From Siculibacillus lacustris (GTDB taxonomy: Bacteria > Pseudomonadota > Alphaproteobacteria > Rhizobiales > Ancalomicrobiaceae): a DNA stretch of 48,647 bases. The notes below the pieces were generated by a model that saw only the letters and a program-made list of their open reading frames with translations, had not been told where the DNA came from and did not search any database. Every line of letters begins with the position of its first letter. Position 1 is the first letter of the stretch. The stretch lies in assembly GCF_004328075.1 (NCBI RefSeq), contig NZ_SJFN01000034.1, positions 1 to 48,647 of the forward strand, written 5' to 3'. Positions 27,558 through 36,738 of this stretch are shown in pieces. Made by a program: the position numbers and the translations under genes.

Positions 27558-28466
27558 ATGCCGAACAAGCGTCGCTCCCGTGCGACCCGTCGGGTCGATC
27601 TCGTCCCGCGCCTGCGGGCCTTGCCGCTCATCGCCCTGGGACTGCTCGCGGTGGCCGTCGCCGGTCGCTCGCCGTCGCCCGAGGCGCCGCTGCGCTGGAC
27701 CGTCCGTGACGCCGGCGCCTGGATGGCCGACTTCGACGGCCTGCGCCACGAGCGCACCGCGCTGGCGATCGCCGCGCGCGTCAACCTCGCCGCTGCCGAG
27801 CCGCGCCCGTCGACCGCCGCGATGGTGATGGCCGAGGCCGATCTGGTGCCGCGCGACGTGCGCAAGGTGGTGCCGATCGACGCCGTCGAGCCCGAATATA
27901 CCGGCGCCGTGCCGCCCGGCGCCCGCGCCGCGCCCAAGCCCACGCCCGAAGTGCCGCCGCAGATCAACCGTACCGGCAAGGGGGATCGCCTGATCGCGCC
28001 GCAGCCGCTCGGCCGTTCCACCGATCGCGATCTGTTCGTCAAGCCGTCGCTGGCCGCCGTGCCGCCGTCGCTCGACGGCTGGCCGCCGCTGGTCACCGTC
28101 GCTTCGCTCGCCGCCCCGCTGAACGAACGCACCCTGCCGCGCCGCGCCCTCGCCGCGCCCGACGCAAAGGCCGCCGACGATCGGGTGATCGTCGCCATGG
28201 TCCGCACCGGTCCCGGCCGCGTCGTCACCCAGTCGGCGATCGCCGCCCTCGGCAACCGTCCCGGCACCAAGGGCCGACCGATCCTGCCGCCGATGCCCGA
28301 CGCCCAGATGGCCGCCGCCAATCCGCGCACCGAGATCATGGCCCAGCCCAAGGTCCCGGAGATCGGCTACGCCCGCCGCGCCGCGGCCGAAGTGCTCGCC
28401 CGCTTCCGCGCCGTGCTCGGCGACGAGGACGACGCGACCACGCCGCCCGCGACCGCGCCGAACTGA
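27558..28466 (+). CDS. Membrane-anchored Pro/Ala-rich hypothetical protein, 302 aa
   Basis: No domain recognised. A basic N-terminus (MPNKRRSRATRRVDLVPRLR) precedes a hydrophobic segment at about 21-36 (ALPLIALGLLAVAVAG), so the protein is probably anchored in the inner membrane with its bulk in the periplasm. The rest is rich in Ala, Pro, Arg and Val with no cysteines. It has helix-poor linker-like regions (GAVPPGARAAPKPTPEVPP) and a C-terminal helix RAAAEVLARFRAVLGDED. Codon usage matches the neighbours. The start lies just downstream of a large dyad. An envelope or cell-division-associated linker protein is possible; there is no direct evidence. Confidence 0.65.
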   Translation: MPNKRRSRATRRVDLVPRLRALPLIALGLLAVAVAGRSPSPEAPLRWTVRDAGAWMADFDGLRHERTALAIAARVNLAAAEPRPSTAAMVMAEADLVPRDVRKVVPIDAVEPEYTGAVPPGARAAPKPTPEVPPQINRTGKGDRLIAPQPLGRSTDRDLFVKPSLAAVPPSLDGWPPLVTVASLAAPLNERTLPRRALAAPDAKAADDRVIVAMVRTGPGRVVTQSAIAALGNRPGTKGRPILPPMPDAQMAAANPRTEIMAQPKVPEIGYARRAAAEVLARFRAVLGDEDDATTPPATAPN

Positions 28467-28498
28467 TCGACGTCGACACCAATTCGCCGCGTCTCGGC

Positions 28499-28526
28499 GC
28501 CCGGCCCCGCCTCGGCGCGGCCGGGC
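28499..28526. terminator. Hairpin between convergent genes
   Basis: GCCCGGCC (28499-28506) and GGCCGGGC (28519-28526) form a perfect 8-bp stem with a 12-base loop, in the 68-base gap between the 27558 gene and nadC, which converge. Probably a bidirectional terminator; no T-tract. Confidence 0.5.
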
Positions 28527-28534
28527 TCGCGCGT

Positions 28535-29422
28535 TCAGCCGACGGCGATGTCCAGGCCGATGTCGAGCACCGGCGCCGAATGGGTGATCCAGCCGGTCGA
28601 GATCAGATCGACGCCGCTCTCGGCGATCGCCGCGACGGTGTCCGGGCCGACCCCGCCCGAGGCCTCGGTGGTCGCCCGCCCGGCGACGATCGCCACCGCC
28701 TCGCGCAAGGTCGCGGGCGACATGTTGTCGAGCAGCACCGCGTCGGGACGCTCGCCCATCGCCTCGACCAGCTGCGCCAGCGTGTCGACCTCGACCTCGA
28801 TGCGCACCAGATGCCCGGCGAAGGCCCGGGCGCGGCGGATCGATTCGGCCACCGATCCGCACACCGCGATGTGGTTGTCCTTGATCAGGATGGCGTCGTC
28901 GAGCCCGAAGCGGTGGTTGGCGCCGCCGCCGCAGCGCACCGCGTATTTCTCGAAGGCGCGCAGGCCCGGCGTCGTCTTGCGGGTGCAGACGATCCGGGTC
29001 GGCGTGTGGGCGACGAGGTCGGCGAAGATCCGGGTCGCCGAGGCGATGCCCGACAGCCGGCCGAGGAAGTTGAGCGCCACCCGTTCCGCCGACAGTACGG
29101 CCCGTGCCGAGCCCTCGACCCGGGCGATCTCGTCGCCGGGGGCGACCCGATCGCCGTCTTCGACCAGCATCGAGAAACGCACCGCCGGATCCATCAGCGC
29201 CATCGCCCGCCGCGCGAACTCGAGGCCGGCGATCACCCCGGTCTTGCGCGTCGCGAAGGTGGCGATCGCCCGGGCCGAGGCCGGAATCGTCGCCTGGGTG
29301 GTGATGTCGCCGGCCCGGCCGAGATCTTCGAGCAGCGCCGCCTCGACCGCCCGGTCGATCAGCAGCCGCGGCAGTTCGGGCAGCGGCACCGTCGGCACCG
29401 TATGGGGAGAGTGAGTGGTCAT
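28535..29422 (-). CDS. nadC: Nicotinate-nucleotide pyrophosphorylase (carboxylating)
   Basis: Converts quinolinate and PRPP into nicotinate mononucleotide, the last step of de novo pyridine-ring synthesis. Residues [13 protein letters not shown] near the start, [60 protein letters not shown] and EASGGV(G) are diagnostic, and the 295-residue length is typical. The ATG at 29422 overlaps the nadB stop as ATGA, so the frame extending upstream through nadB is a shadow. Third gene of nadA-nadB-nadC; presumably under the palindrome at nadA. Confidence 0.97.
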   Translation of the reverse strand: MTTHSPHTVPTVPLPELPRLLIDRAVEAALLEDLGRAGDITTQATIPASARAIATFATRKTGVIAGLEFARRAMALMDPAVRFSMLVEDGDRVAPGDEIARVEGSARAVLSAERVALNFLGRLSGIASATRIFADLVAHTPTRIVCTRKTTPGLRAFEKYAVRCGGGANHRFGLDDAILIKDNHIAVCGSVAESIRRARAFAGHLVRIEVEVDTLAQLVEAMGERPDAVLLDNMSPATLREAVAIVAGRATTEASGGVGPDTVAAIAESGVDLISTGWITHSAPVLDIGLDIAVG

Positions 29423-31041
29423 GCCGTCGCCTCCTGGGGCCGGGGAGCGACCTCGACCGCGATGCGGCGGAGGTCGTCGAGTTTGAGATAGGTCCGCCGC
29501 GCCTGAGCCGGATCGGCTTCCGGGTGGTCGGCGCGATAGTGGCCGCCGCGGCTCTCGCGGCGGGCCAGCGCCGCGGCGGTGACCAGACGCGCGGTGGTCA
29601 GGCTGTTGAGGGTGGCGACGTCGCCGCGTCGCGCCGCCATCTCGTCGAACAGGGCGAGCGCCGCGCTGAGGCCGGCGGCATCGCGCACCACGCCGACCTT
29701 CTCGGTCATCGTCCGGCGGATCAGATCGAGGGTCCGGGTGTCGGCGGCGAGCGGCAGTTCCGGCTCGCTGTCGCGGCTGCGCACCGACCAGTGGCCGACC
29801 TTGGGGCTCGGCAGCAGGCCCTGGATGTCCTGGGCGATCCGCGAGGCGAACACCACCGCCTCGAGCAGCGAGTTCGAGGCCAGCCGATTGGCGCCGTGGA
29901 CGCCGGTCGAGGCGACCTCGCCGCAGGCCCACAATCCGTCGATCGAGGTGCGGCCGTTGGCGTCGGTGAGGATGCCGCCCATGTGGTAGTGCTGCGCCGG
30001 CGCGACCGGGATGGGCGTGATCCGCGGATCGATTCCCGCCGAGACGCAGGTCTCCCACACCGTCGGGAACTTGGTCGGAAAGGCCGCGCCGACCGCTTCG
30101 CGGGCGTCGAGGAAGGCCCCGCGGCCGGCCAGGATCTCCGCCTGGATGGCGCGGGCGACCACGTCGCGCGGCGCCAGTTCGGCGTCCGGGTGGTAGTCGG
30201 GCATGAAGCGGCGGCCGTCGTGGCCGATCAGCACCGCGCCTTCGCCGCGCAGCGCCTCGGTGGCGAGCGGCGCCGGATCGCGGCCGATGTCGATGGCGGT
30301 CGGATGGAACTGCACGAATTCCGGATCGGCGATGATCGCCCCGGCCCGCGCCGCCATGGCCAGACCCTGGCCGTTCGACTGGGGCGGATTGGTCGTCACC
30401 CGGTAGAGATGGCCGATGCCGCCGGAGGCCAGCACCACCGCGTGGGCCGGGAACTCCACGGTGGTCAGCGCCCGGCCCTCGTCGGCGCGGGCGACCACGC
30501 CGCGCACCGCCCGGCCGTCGCGGGTCAGGCTCTCACCGACGAAGCCTTCCATGATGCGGATCGACGGCGTCGCTCGTGCGCGCTCGACCAACGCCGACAT
30601 GATCTCGCGGCCGGCGCTGTCGCCCTTGACGTGGACGATCCGCCGCTGCGAATGCGCCGCTTCGCGGCCGACCGCCAGACGGCCCTCCGCATCGCGATCG
30701 AAGGGCACGCCGAAGGCGATCAGGTCCTGGATCCGTTCGCCCGCCTCGCGGGTCATCATCCGGGCGATGCGCGCATCGACGATGCCCGCGCCGGCGGCGA
30801 TGGTGTCGGCGAGGTGCTGGTCGGGATGGTCGCCGTCGGCCACCGCCGCCGCCATGCCGCCCTGCGCCCAATAGGACGAGCCGCCGCCGCCGAGCGGGGC
30901 GGCGGTCAACACCGTCACCGGCCGCGGCGCCAGCCGTAGCGCGCAGAAGATGCCGGCGAGGCCGCCGCCGATGATCACGACGTCGTCGATGCCGCCGAAG
31001 GAGCGCGGCGTGGAGAGTTCGTGCGAGATGTCGTCCGCCAT
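29419..31041 (-). CDS. nadB: L-aspartate oxidase
   Basis: FAD enzyme that oxidises aspartate to iminoaspartate for quinolinate synthesis. The N-terminal FAD-binding motif [18 protein letters not shown] is at about residue 21-38; [71 protein letters not shown] and [40 protein letters not shown] are all family blocks. The 540 residues include the C-terminal helical domain with [12 protein letters not shown]. The gene sits between nadA (104-base gap) and nadC (4-base overlap). Confidence 0.97.
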   Translation of the reverse strand: MADDISHELSTPRSFGGIDDVVIIGGGLAGIFCALRLAPRPVTVLTAAPLGGGGSSYWAQGGMAAAVADGDHPDQHLADTIAAGAGIVDARIARMMTREAGERIQDLIAFGVPFDRDAEGRLAVGREAAHSQRRIVHVKGDSAGREIMSALVERARATPSIRIMEGFVGESLTRDGRAVRGVVARADEGRALTTVEFPAHAVVLASGGIGHLYRVTTNPPQSNGQGLAMAARAGAIIADPEFVQFHPTAIDIGRDPAPLATEALRGEGAVLIGHDGRRFMPDYHPDAELAPRDVVARAIQAEILAGRGAFLDAREAVGAAFPTKFPTVWETCVSAGIDPRITPIPVAPAQHYHMGGILTDANGRTSIDGLWACGEVASTGVHGANRLASNSLLEAVVFASRIAQDIQGLLPSPKVGHWSVRSRDSEPELPLAADTRTLDLIRRTMTEKVGVVRDAAGLSAALALFDEMAARRGDVATLNSLTTARLVTAAALARRESRGGHYRADHPEADPAQARRTYLKLDDLRRIAVEVAPRPQEATA

Positions 31042-31095
31042 GGCGGTCTCCGGATCCGAGGCGGGGGAGGGCCCGAAGGCGCCCGCCGGTCCAGG

Positions 31096-31118
31096 GGAGG
31101 GCGACGCCGCCGCCCTCC
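31096..31118. other. Hairpin in the nadA-nadB gap
   Basis: GGAGGGCG (31096-31103) pairs with CGCCCTCC (31111-31118). There is no T-tract, so it probably modulates mRNA processing or partial read-through within the operon. Confidence 0.35.
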
Positions 31119-31145
31119 GGGTTCAGAAGAAGATCGGTCGCCGCC

Positions 31146-32282
31146 TCAGTTCTTGAGGTGGATCATCCGTTCCACGGACCGCCGCGCGGCCGCCGCCACC
31201 GCCGGGTCGACCACGACTTCCTGCGTGAGGTTGAGCAGGCTGTCGAGGATCTTGGGCAAGGTGATCCGCTTCATGTGCGGGCACAGATTGCACGGCCGGA
31301 CGAAGGTGACGCCCGGCGCTTCGGTGGCGACGTTGTCGGCCATCGAACATTCGGTGACCAGCACCACCCGCGAGCCGACCGGCAGGGCACGGGTGAAGTC
31401 GATCATCTTGGCGGTCGAGCCGGTGAAGTCGGCCGCCGCGATCACGTCGGGCGGGCATTCCGGATGGGCGATGATCTGGATGCCCGGATCGGCGGCGCGA
31501 TAGGCCTCGAGTTCGGCGCCGGTGAAGCGCTCGTGGACCTCGCAGGAGCCCTTCCAGGTGAGGATCTTGACCTTGGAATTGGCCGCCACCCAGCGCGCCA
31601 GATACTGGTCGGGCAGGCAGATCACCCGATCGACGCCGAAGCTCTCGACCACTTCGATGGCGTTCGACGAGGTGCAGCAGACGTCGACCTCGGCCTTCAC
31701 CTCGGCCGAGGTGTTGACATAGGCGACGATCGGCACGCCGGGATAGCGCTTGCGGATCAGCCGCACGTCGGCGCCGGTGATCGAGGCGGCGAGCGAACAG
31801 CCGGCGGCCCCGTCGGGGATCAGCACGGTCTTGTCCGGGGCGAGCACCTTGGAGGTCTCGGCCATGAAGTGCACGCCGCCCTGGACGATGATCTTCGCGT
31901 CGGTCTTGGCCGCCTCGCGGGCGAGCTGCAGGCTGTCGCCGACGATGTCGGCGACGCAGTGGAAGATCTCCGGCGTCATGTAGTTGTGGGCCAGGATCAC
32001 CGCGCCGCGGACCTTCTTGAGGTCGTTGATCGCCTTGACGTAGGGCGCGTGGAACGGCCACTCGATCGGCGAGATCACGTGGGCGACGCGCTCGTAGAGC
32101 GGCGCGGTCTCGGCCGCCACCTCCGCCGTATAGGCGAGCGAGGGCCTGGGCAGCACGCCGAAACGCTCCGCTGCGGTCGTCGGCGCGGTCGGCGCCTTGC
32201 GGCGCGGCGCCCGCGTCCGAGGGCGCGGGGCGGGCCCGGCCTCCGGCGCCACGATCACGTCGTTCTCGACCAGATCGGTCAT
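31146..32282 (-). CDS. nadA: Quinolinate synthase A
   Basis: 4Fe-4S enzyme condensing iminoaspartate with dihydroxyacetone phosphate to quinolinate. Cysteine ligands are in DGAAGCSLA (about 162), AHPECPPDV (276) and RPCNLCPHM (331-334). [29 protein letters not shown] and [17 protein letters not shown] are further matches. The first 40 residues are a Pro/Arg-rich alphaproteobacterial-type extension. A strong GAGGAGA ribosome binding site precedes the ATG. It is the promoter-proximal gene of the nad operon; a perfect 19-bp palindrome lies 20 bases before the start. Confidence 0.97.
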   Translation of the reverse strand: MTDLVENDVIVAPEAGPAPRPRTRAPRRKAPTAPTTAAERFGVLPRPSLAYTAEVAAETAPLYERVAHVISPIEWPFHAPYVKAINDLKKVRGAVILAHNYMTPEIFHCVADIVGDSLQLAREAAKTDAKIIVQGGVHFMAETSKVLAPDKTVLIPDGAAGCSLAASITGADVRLIRKRYPGVPIVAYVNTSAEVKAEVDVCCTSSNAIEVVESFGVDRVICLPDQYLARWVAANSKVKILTWKGSCEVHERFTGAELEAYRAADPGIQIIAHPECPPDVIAAADFTGSTAKMIDFTRALPVGSRVVLVTECSMADNVATEAPGVTFVRPCNLCPHMKRITLPKILDSLLNLTQEVVVDPAVAAAARRSVERMIHLKN

Positions 32283-32302
32283 GGAACTCTCCTCGACTAC
32301 CT

Positions 32303-32321
32303 TATGCTCAACATGAGCATA
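32303..32321. promoter_or_regulatory. Perfect palindrome at the nadA promoter (probable NadQ operator)
   Basis: TATGCTCAACATGAGCATA has 8-bp perfect arms around ACA. Its position between a possible -10 and the ribosome binding site of nadA is that of a repressor site. A NadQ-family repressor is encoded at 38920-39960, and NadQ is known to control nadABC in Alphaproteobacteria, so this is the likely operator. Confidence 0.75.
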
Positions 32322-32322
32322 T

Positions 32323-32585
32323 AGCGGGCCCGAAAAAACACCGGATGAACCGGCGTTCGCCTCTCGCTCGGAGGACGGAATATAGGGGCGACCGACCCGC
32401 TTGAACAGCCCCCTGTCGTCGGATCGTCATGGAAACCGTGGACGCGATGCCGCAGCCATCGATCAGCGCCGTGAATGGATCGGCGCATTGCTTTTGACTT
32501 TTCGCGCTGCGGATTTCCTGCGTAGATCGACCGATCCACCACCTCTCCGTCGGCCGTTTCGCCGGAGATCCGCCGGGAGAGCCGC
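32323..32585. other. Divergent nadA/MFS gap
   Basis: Apart from the palindrome next to nadA nothing distinctive is seen. A slightly AT-richer patch at 32490-32525 may carry the MFS promoter. No gene or strong hairpin. Confidence 0.35.
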
Positions 32586-33833
32586 ATGTCCCCCTCGACC
32601 GATCGCCCCGCCGCCGCGCCGCGGTCCGCCTTTCCCCTGTGGCTGATCGTCGCCTGCGGCTGTCTGATCGCCGCCCTGAACTTCGGTCCGCGCTCGTCGA
32701 TGGGCTTCTATCTGACCCCGATCACGATGGAGCGAGGTTGGTCGCGCGAGACCTTCGCGCTGGCGATGGCCTGGCAGAATCTCCTGTGGGGGGTCGGTGC
32801 CACCTTCTTCGGCGGCTTCGCCGACCGTTGGGGCACCGCCAAGACCCTGACGCTGGGCGCCGGGCTCTATGCCGCCGGCATCCTGGCGATGGGCTGGGCG
32901 CCGACCCCGGCCGCCTTCCATGCCGCCGGCATGCTGGTCGGCTTCGGCGTCGCCGGCTGCTCCTTCGGCATCGTCATGGGCGCCTTCGGCCGGGTGGTCC
33001 GCCCCGAACAGCGCACCCTGGTGTTCGGCTTCGCCACCGCCGCCGGCTCCTTCGGCCAGTTCTTCTTCGCGCCGGTGACCCAAGGCCTGATCACCGACCT
33101 CGGCTGGCACGCCAGCCTCTACGTGCTCGCCGCGCTGATGGGTCTGATCCCGCTCCTCGCCATCCCGCTCCGGGGCGCCTCGGCGGTGCACACCGGCGTC
33201 GAGCGCGACCAGTCGGTGCTCGAGGCCTTCCGCGAGGCACTCGGGCATCGCAGCTTCCGCCTGCTGGTCGCCGGCTTCTTCGTCTGCGGCTTCCAGGTGG
33301 CCTTCATCACCACCCATTTCCCGGCCTATCTCAACGACCTCGGCCTCGATCCCAAGTGGGGCATCGTCGCGCTGATGCTGATCGGCGCCTTCAACATCGT
33401 CGGATCGCTCGGCGCCGGCATTCTCGGCATGCGCATGCCGAAGCGCTGGCTGCTCGCTCTGATCTATGCGGGTCGCTCGCTGGTGGTCACGGTGTTCCTG
33501 CTGGTCCCGGCGAGCCCGGTGACGGTGGTGATCTTCGCCGCCCTGATGGGCGTGCTGTGGCTGTCGACGGTGCCGCCGACCAACGCCCTAGTGGCGCTGA
33601 TGTTCGGCACCCGCTGGTTCGCCATGCTCGGCGGCATGGTGTTCTTCTCCCACCAGATCGGCTCGTTCCTCGGCGTGTGGCTCGGCGGCGTGATCTACGA
33701 CCGCACCCACAGCTACGACCCGGTGTGGTGGATGGGCGTCGCCCTCGGCCTGTTCGCGGCCCTCGTCCACCTGCCGATCCGCGAGGCGCCGATCGACCGG
33801 GCCCCGCGCGGCCTGCCCCAGGCGGCCGAGTGA
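32586..33833 (+). CDS. Major facilitator superfamily transporter
   Basis: Inner-membrane transporter of 415 residues with about twelve hydrophobic segments in two halves, divided by a cytoplasmic loop around residues 195-220 (GASAVHTGVERDQSVLEAFREALGH). The motif-A-like loop GGFADRWGTAKTL lies between helices 2 and 3. GFYLTPITMERGWSRETFALAMAWQNLLWG and GFATAAGSFGQFFFAPVTQGLI resemble the monocarboxylate or oxalate/formate antiporter branch, so an organic anion is a plausible substrate, but this is inference. The gene is divergent from nadA (303-base gap); no regulator for it is visible. Confidence 0.92.
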   Translation: MSPSTDRPAAAPRSAFPLWLIVACGCLIAALNFGPRSSMGFYLTPITMERGWSRETFALAMAWQNLLWGVGATFFGGFADRWGTAKTLTLGAGLYAAGILAMGWAPTPAAFHAAGMLVGFGVAGCSFGIVMGAFGRVVRPEQRTLVFGFATAAGSFGQFFFAPVTQGLITDLGWHASLYVLAALMGLIPLLAIPLRGASAVHTGVERDQSVLEAFREALGHRSFRLLVAGFFVCGFQVAFITTHFPAYLNDLGLDPKWGIVALMLIGAFNIVGSLGAGILGMRMPKRWLLALIYAGRSLVVTVFLLVPASPVTVVIFAALMGVLWLSTVPPTNALVALMFGTRWFAMLGGMVFFSHQIGSFLGVWLGGVIYDRTHSYDPVWWMGVALGLFAALVHLPIREAPIDRAPRGLPQAAE

Positions 33834-33861
33834 GGTCGGGCGAATCGGGCCGGGCGGGCGC

Positions 33862-36636
33862 TCACGCCCCGTCCGGCGGCGGCTCGGTCGGGAACAGGAT
33901 GCGCTGATAGACCAGCGCGATGCCGATCAGCACCAGCCCGAGCCCGAGGAACGATCCTGCCCGCCAGATACCGCCGACGTCGGCGAGATCGAGCAGGAAC
34001 ACCTTGCAGGCGGTGGCGGTGACCACCACCCCCGACAGCAGCCGGACCGGCTTCGAGCCGACCTTGATGCCGACGGCCAGCGTCGCCACGCCGAAGGCCA
34101 GCCAGGTCGCCGAATAGGCCCACATCTCGGCGTCGCTCGCCCCGTGGGTCAGGATCTCGCCCTGGAAGATCCGCCGCACCACCAGCGTCGCCCAGGCGAA
34201 GCCGAGCCCATAGGCGAGCGCCGCGGTCGCCGCGACGATCGCCGGGGCCCGCCCGGCCCGCCGCGCCCCGCGCGCCGTCGCCGCCGCGACCAGCGCCGGC
34301 ACGCCGTAGCCGAAGAACAGCGAGCCGAACAACGTCGCCCCGACCGGCCGACCGGTGACGATCGGATTGGTCGCGATCCCGAGGCCCAACACCGCGCCGA
34401 TCGCCGCGAGCCAGCCGAGCACTGCCGCCGCCGGCGCCAACACCCGCCCGCCGATCACCGCCGCCGCCCGCCGCACCCCGGCCGACAGCACGAGAGCGGT
34501 GGCAACGTCGAGCCCGGTCTCGACCAGGGTCACGTCGGGGGCGAGCACCCGCCCGCCATGGGCGACGTGGCGGATCTCGGCGAGGACGAACAGCCCCGCG
34601 AAGATCACCGCCAGCCCCTCGATCACCGCCCGCCAGACGTCGCTCGGTTCGCTGCGGAAGCGCCAGGCGGCGAAGCCCATGCCGAGTGCCGGTACGCCGT
34701 AGCCGAGGAGCAGGGCGTTGAAGATCGGCGTCGTGCCGAGATCGGCGGTGATCGCCGGGTCCCAGGCCAGCCGCCCGAGCACCACCAGACCGACGATCGC
34801 CGTCGCCGCCTTCAGCGCCGGCACCGGGCGCAGCCCATGGACCCAGGCGATCGCCGGGATCATCAGCGCCAGCGCCACCGTCAGCGCCGCGTGGTCGAGG
34901 GCGATCGCCGCCGCCGTGCCGAGCCCGGCGATGGCGCCGACCGCGGCGGCTGCCACCGCCCGCGACGGCGCTTCCGCGCTCTCCTTGGCCACCAGCCGCA
35001 CCGTCGCCGCGACCTGGACAAATGCCACGCCGATCGCCGCCGCCGCGAAGCCGAGATTGCCTTCGAAACCCGAGACCCGGCCCCACGCGACCACCACGGC
35101 CATCAACGGCGCGCTCCAGGCGGAAAGCGCGAACCAGCCGGCGGTGCGATCGGCCTGCGGCGTCGCCCGCAGTGCGCCGAGAAGGCCGATCGCCGTCAGA
35201 GCCGCGGCGATCGCCCCGTGGAAGCCGAGGAAACTCGCCACCACCTTCGGCCGCAGCGCCACCAGCCCGTCGGTGCCGATCGCCAAGGTGTCGTCGACCA
35301 GCGAGCGGAACACGTCGAGATCCTGGATCACCACCGCGATCACCGCGACGCTGCCGGCGATCACCACCGCCGGCGCCACCGCCGGCATCGTCCAGGCGAG
35401 GCCGACGAGACCGCCGAGCGTCGCGATCAACACCACCGACCCGAGGGTGCCGACGTCGCCGTCATAGGCGACGAGCACCAGCAGCGACGTGGCGGCGAGC
35501 GCCGCGAGGCCGAAACGGTCGAGCCGCCGATCGCCCTCCGGCGCCGCCAGCCGACCGTCCGACCACACCAGCAGTCCGGCGGTCGCCGCGAACACGCCGA
35601 GGGCGTAGATCGCCAGATCGATCTCGGGCAGCGTCGCCGGCGGGAACAGATCGACGAAACCGGCGCCCCAGCCGAGCGCCGGCACCAGCGCCGCGGTCGC
35701 CACCCCGCGCCAGCGCCGGACCCGCGCCACCGCGAAAGCCGCGACGGTCACGACGAGCAGGAAGCCGGCGAGCGCATCGGGGTTGGGCGTGGTCGATTCG
35801 ACCAACATCGGCGTGACGTAGCCGGCGAGGATGCCGAGCACCCCGAACCACGGCCCGTGCAGCAGCGCCGCGACGATCGTCGCCACCGCCACCAGCCCGA
35901 GCATCACGAAACCGGTGCCGCTGCCGAGGAAGCCGTAGACGGCATGGCTCGCCCACACCGTGGCGAAGAGGCCGGCGGCCCCGGCCGCGGTCAGAATCGC
36001 CGGGATCGGCGCCGCCGGGACGCGCGCCAGGAACCCCGCCGCCCGTTCGCCGCGGCGCATCCACTCGCCCGCAGCGATCGCCGCCGCCGAGAACAATGCG
36101 CCGAAGACCACCCGCGCGGCCGGCCCGAAATACCCTTCCTCGATCGAATATTGCACCAGGAAGACCAGACCCAGCGCCAGGGCGAGCCCGCCGACCCAAA
36201 CCGCCCAACGCGTGCCGATCCGCTCCTCGAGCGATTTCGCGGCGATCGGTGAGGGCGCGGCGATCGGCGCGTCGGCGAACTCGGGCGCCGCGTCGTGCTC
36301 GCCCGCGCGGGCAGCGATCGCCTCCGGGGTCGGGGTGGCGATGTCGTCGGTCGCGGCTTCGCGGGCGGCGATTGCCGCGGGGTCGGGGATCGGCGGCGTC
36401 TCGGGGATCTTGCCGGGCGCCGTCGCCGCCGCGTCGACCGCCGCCCCGGCCGTCTCGGGCCGCGCTTCGGCCAGCGCCTCGATCGGCACTTTGGCGAGGA
36501 AATGCTTCAGCATCGCCACGTCGGCTTCGAGCCGGGCGATGCGGCCGCGCGCCCCGAGAACCATCACCAGCGCAACGATCGCCGCGATCGGCACGCCGAT
36601 CACCAGGAGCACCGCCAACACGATCCACTCGTCCAT
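33862..36636 (-). CDS. DUF2339 giant membrane protein
   Basis: A 924-residue multi-spanning protein. Residues about 4-27 form an N-terminal helix (IVLAVLLVIGVPIAAIVALVMVLG), followed by a short coiled coil (RIARLEADVAMLKHFLAKV) and a Pro/Ala/Glu-rich cytoplasmic linker to about 150. Then comes SLEERIGTRWAVWVGGLALALGLVFLVQYSIEEGYFGPAARVVFGALF, which is the diagnostic entry into the DUF2339 membrane region with more than twenty further helices. Function unknown in all members. A 17-bp perfect palindrome lies 23 bases upstream of the start, overlapping a likely -10 region, so it is probably under a TetR-type repressor. Confidence 0.93.
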   Translation of the reverse strand: MDEWIVLAVLLVIGVPIAAIVALVMVLGARGRIARLEADVAMLKHFLAKVPIEALAEARPETAGAAVDAAATAPGKIPETPPIPDPAAIAAREAATDDIATPTPEAIAARAGEHDAAPEFADAPIAAPSPIAAKSLEERIGTRWAVWVGGLALALGLVFLVQYSIEEGYFGPAARVVFGALFSAAAIAAGEWMRRGERAAGFLARVPAAPIPAILTAAGAAGLFATVWASHAVYGFLGSGTGFVMLGLVAVATIVAALLHGPWFGVLGILAGYVTPMLVESTTPNPDALAGFLLVVTVAAFAVARVRRWRGVATAALVPALGWGAGFVDLFPPATLPEIDLAIYALGVFAATAGLLVWSDGRLAAPEGDRRLDRFGLAALAATSLLVLVAYDGDVGTLGSVVLIATLGGLVGLAWTMPAVAPAVVIAGSVAVIAVVIQDLDVFRSLVDDTLAIGTDGLVALRPKVVASFLGFHGAIAAALTAIGLLGALRATPQADRTAGWFALSAWSAPLMAVVVAWGRVSGFEGNLGFAAAAIGVAFVQVAATVRLVAKESAEAPSRAVAAAAVGAIAGLGTAAAIALDHAALTVALALMIPAIAWVHGLRPVPALKAATAIVGLVVLGRLAWDPAITADLGTTPIFNALLLGYGVPALGMGFAAWRFRSEPSDVWRAVIEGLAVIFAGLFVLAEIRHVAHGGRVLAPDVTLVETGLDVATALVLSAGVRRAAAVIGGRVLAPAAAVLGWLAAIGAVLGLGIATNPIVTGRPVGATLFGSLFFGYGVPALVAAATARGARRAGRAPAIVAATAALAYGLGFAWATLVVRRIFQGEILTHGASDAEMWAYSATWLAFGVATLAVGIKVGSKPVRLLSGVVVTATACKVFLLDLADVGGIWRAGSFLGLGLVLIGIALVYQRILFPTEPPPDGA

Positions 36637-36658
36637 CGTCGCCCCCGCCGTCGCCTGG

Positions 36659-36675
36659 AATGAACAATGTTCATT
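36659..36675. promoter_or_regulatory. Perfect 17-bp palindrome (TetR-type operator) upstream of DUF2339 gene
   Basis: AATGAACAATGTTCATT is a perfect dyad around a central A, very AT-rich for this genome and typical of TetR-family operators. It lies 23 bases before the DUF2339 start; a TAAAAT -10-like element adjoins it on the minus strand. No TetR gene is in the window. Confidence 0.65.
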
Positions 36676-36738
36676 TTATCGTGGATCGAGCAACGGTGCA
36701 AGCGCGGCGCTTGGCGATCGCGGGGAGGTCGGACGGCT

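Noticed and set aside
34144-36252. A 702-codon open frame on the + strand
   Set aside because: Antisense to the DUF2339 gene; extreme Arg/His/Gln composition.
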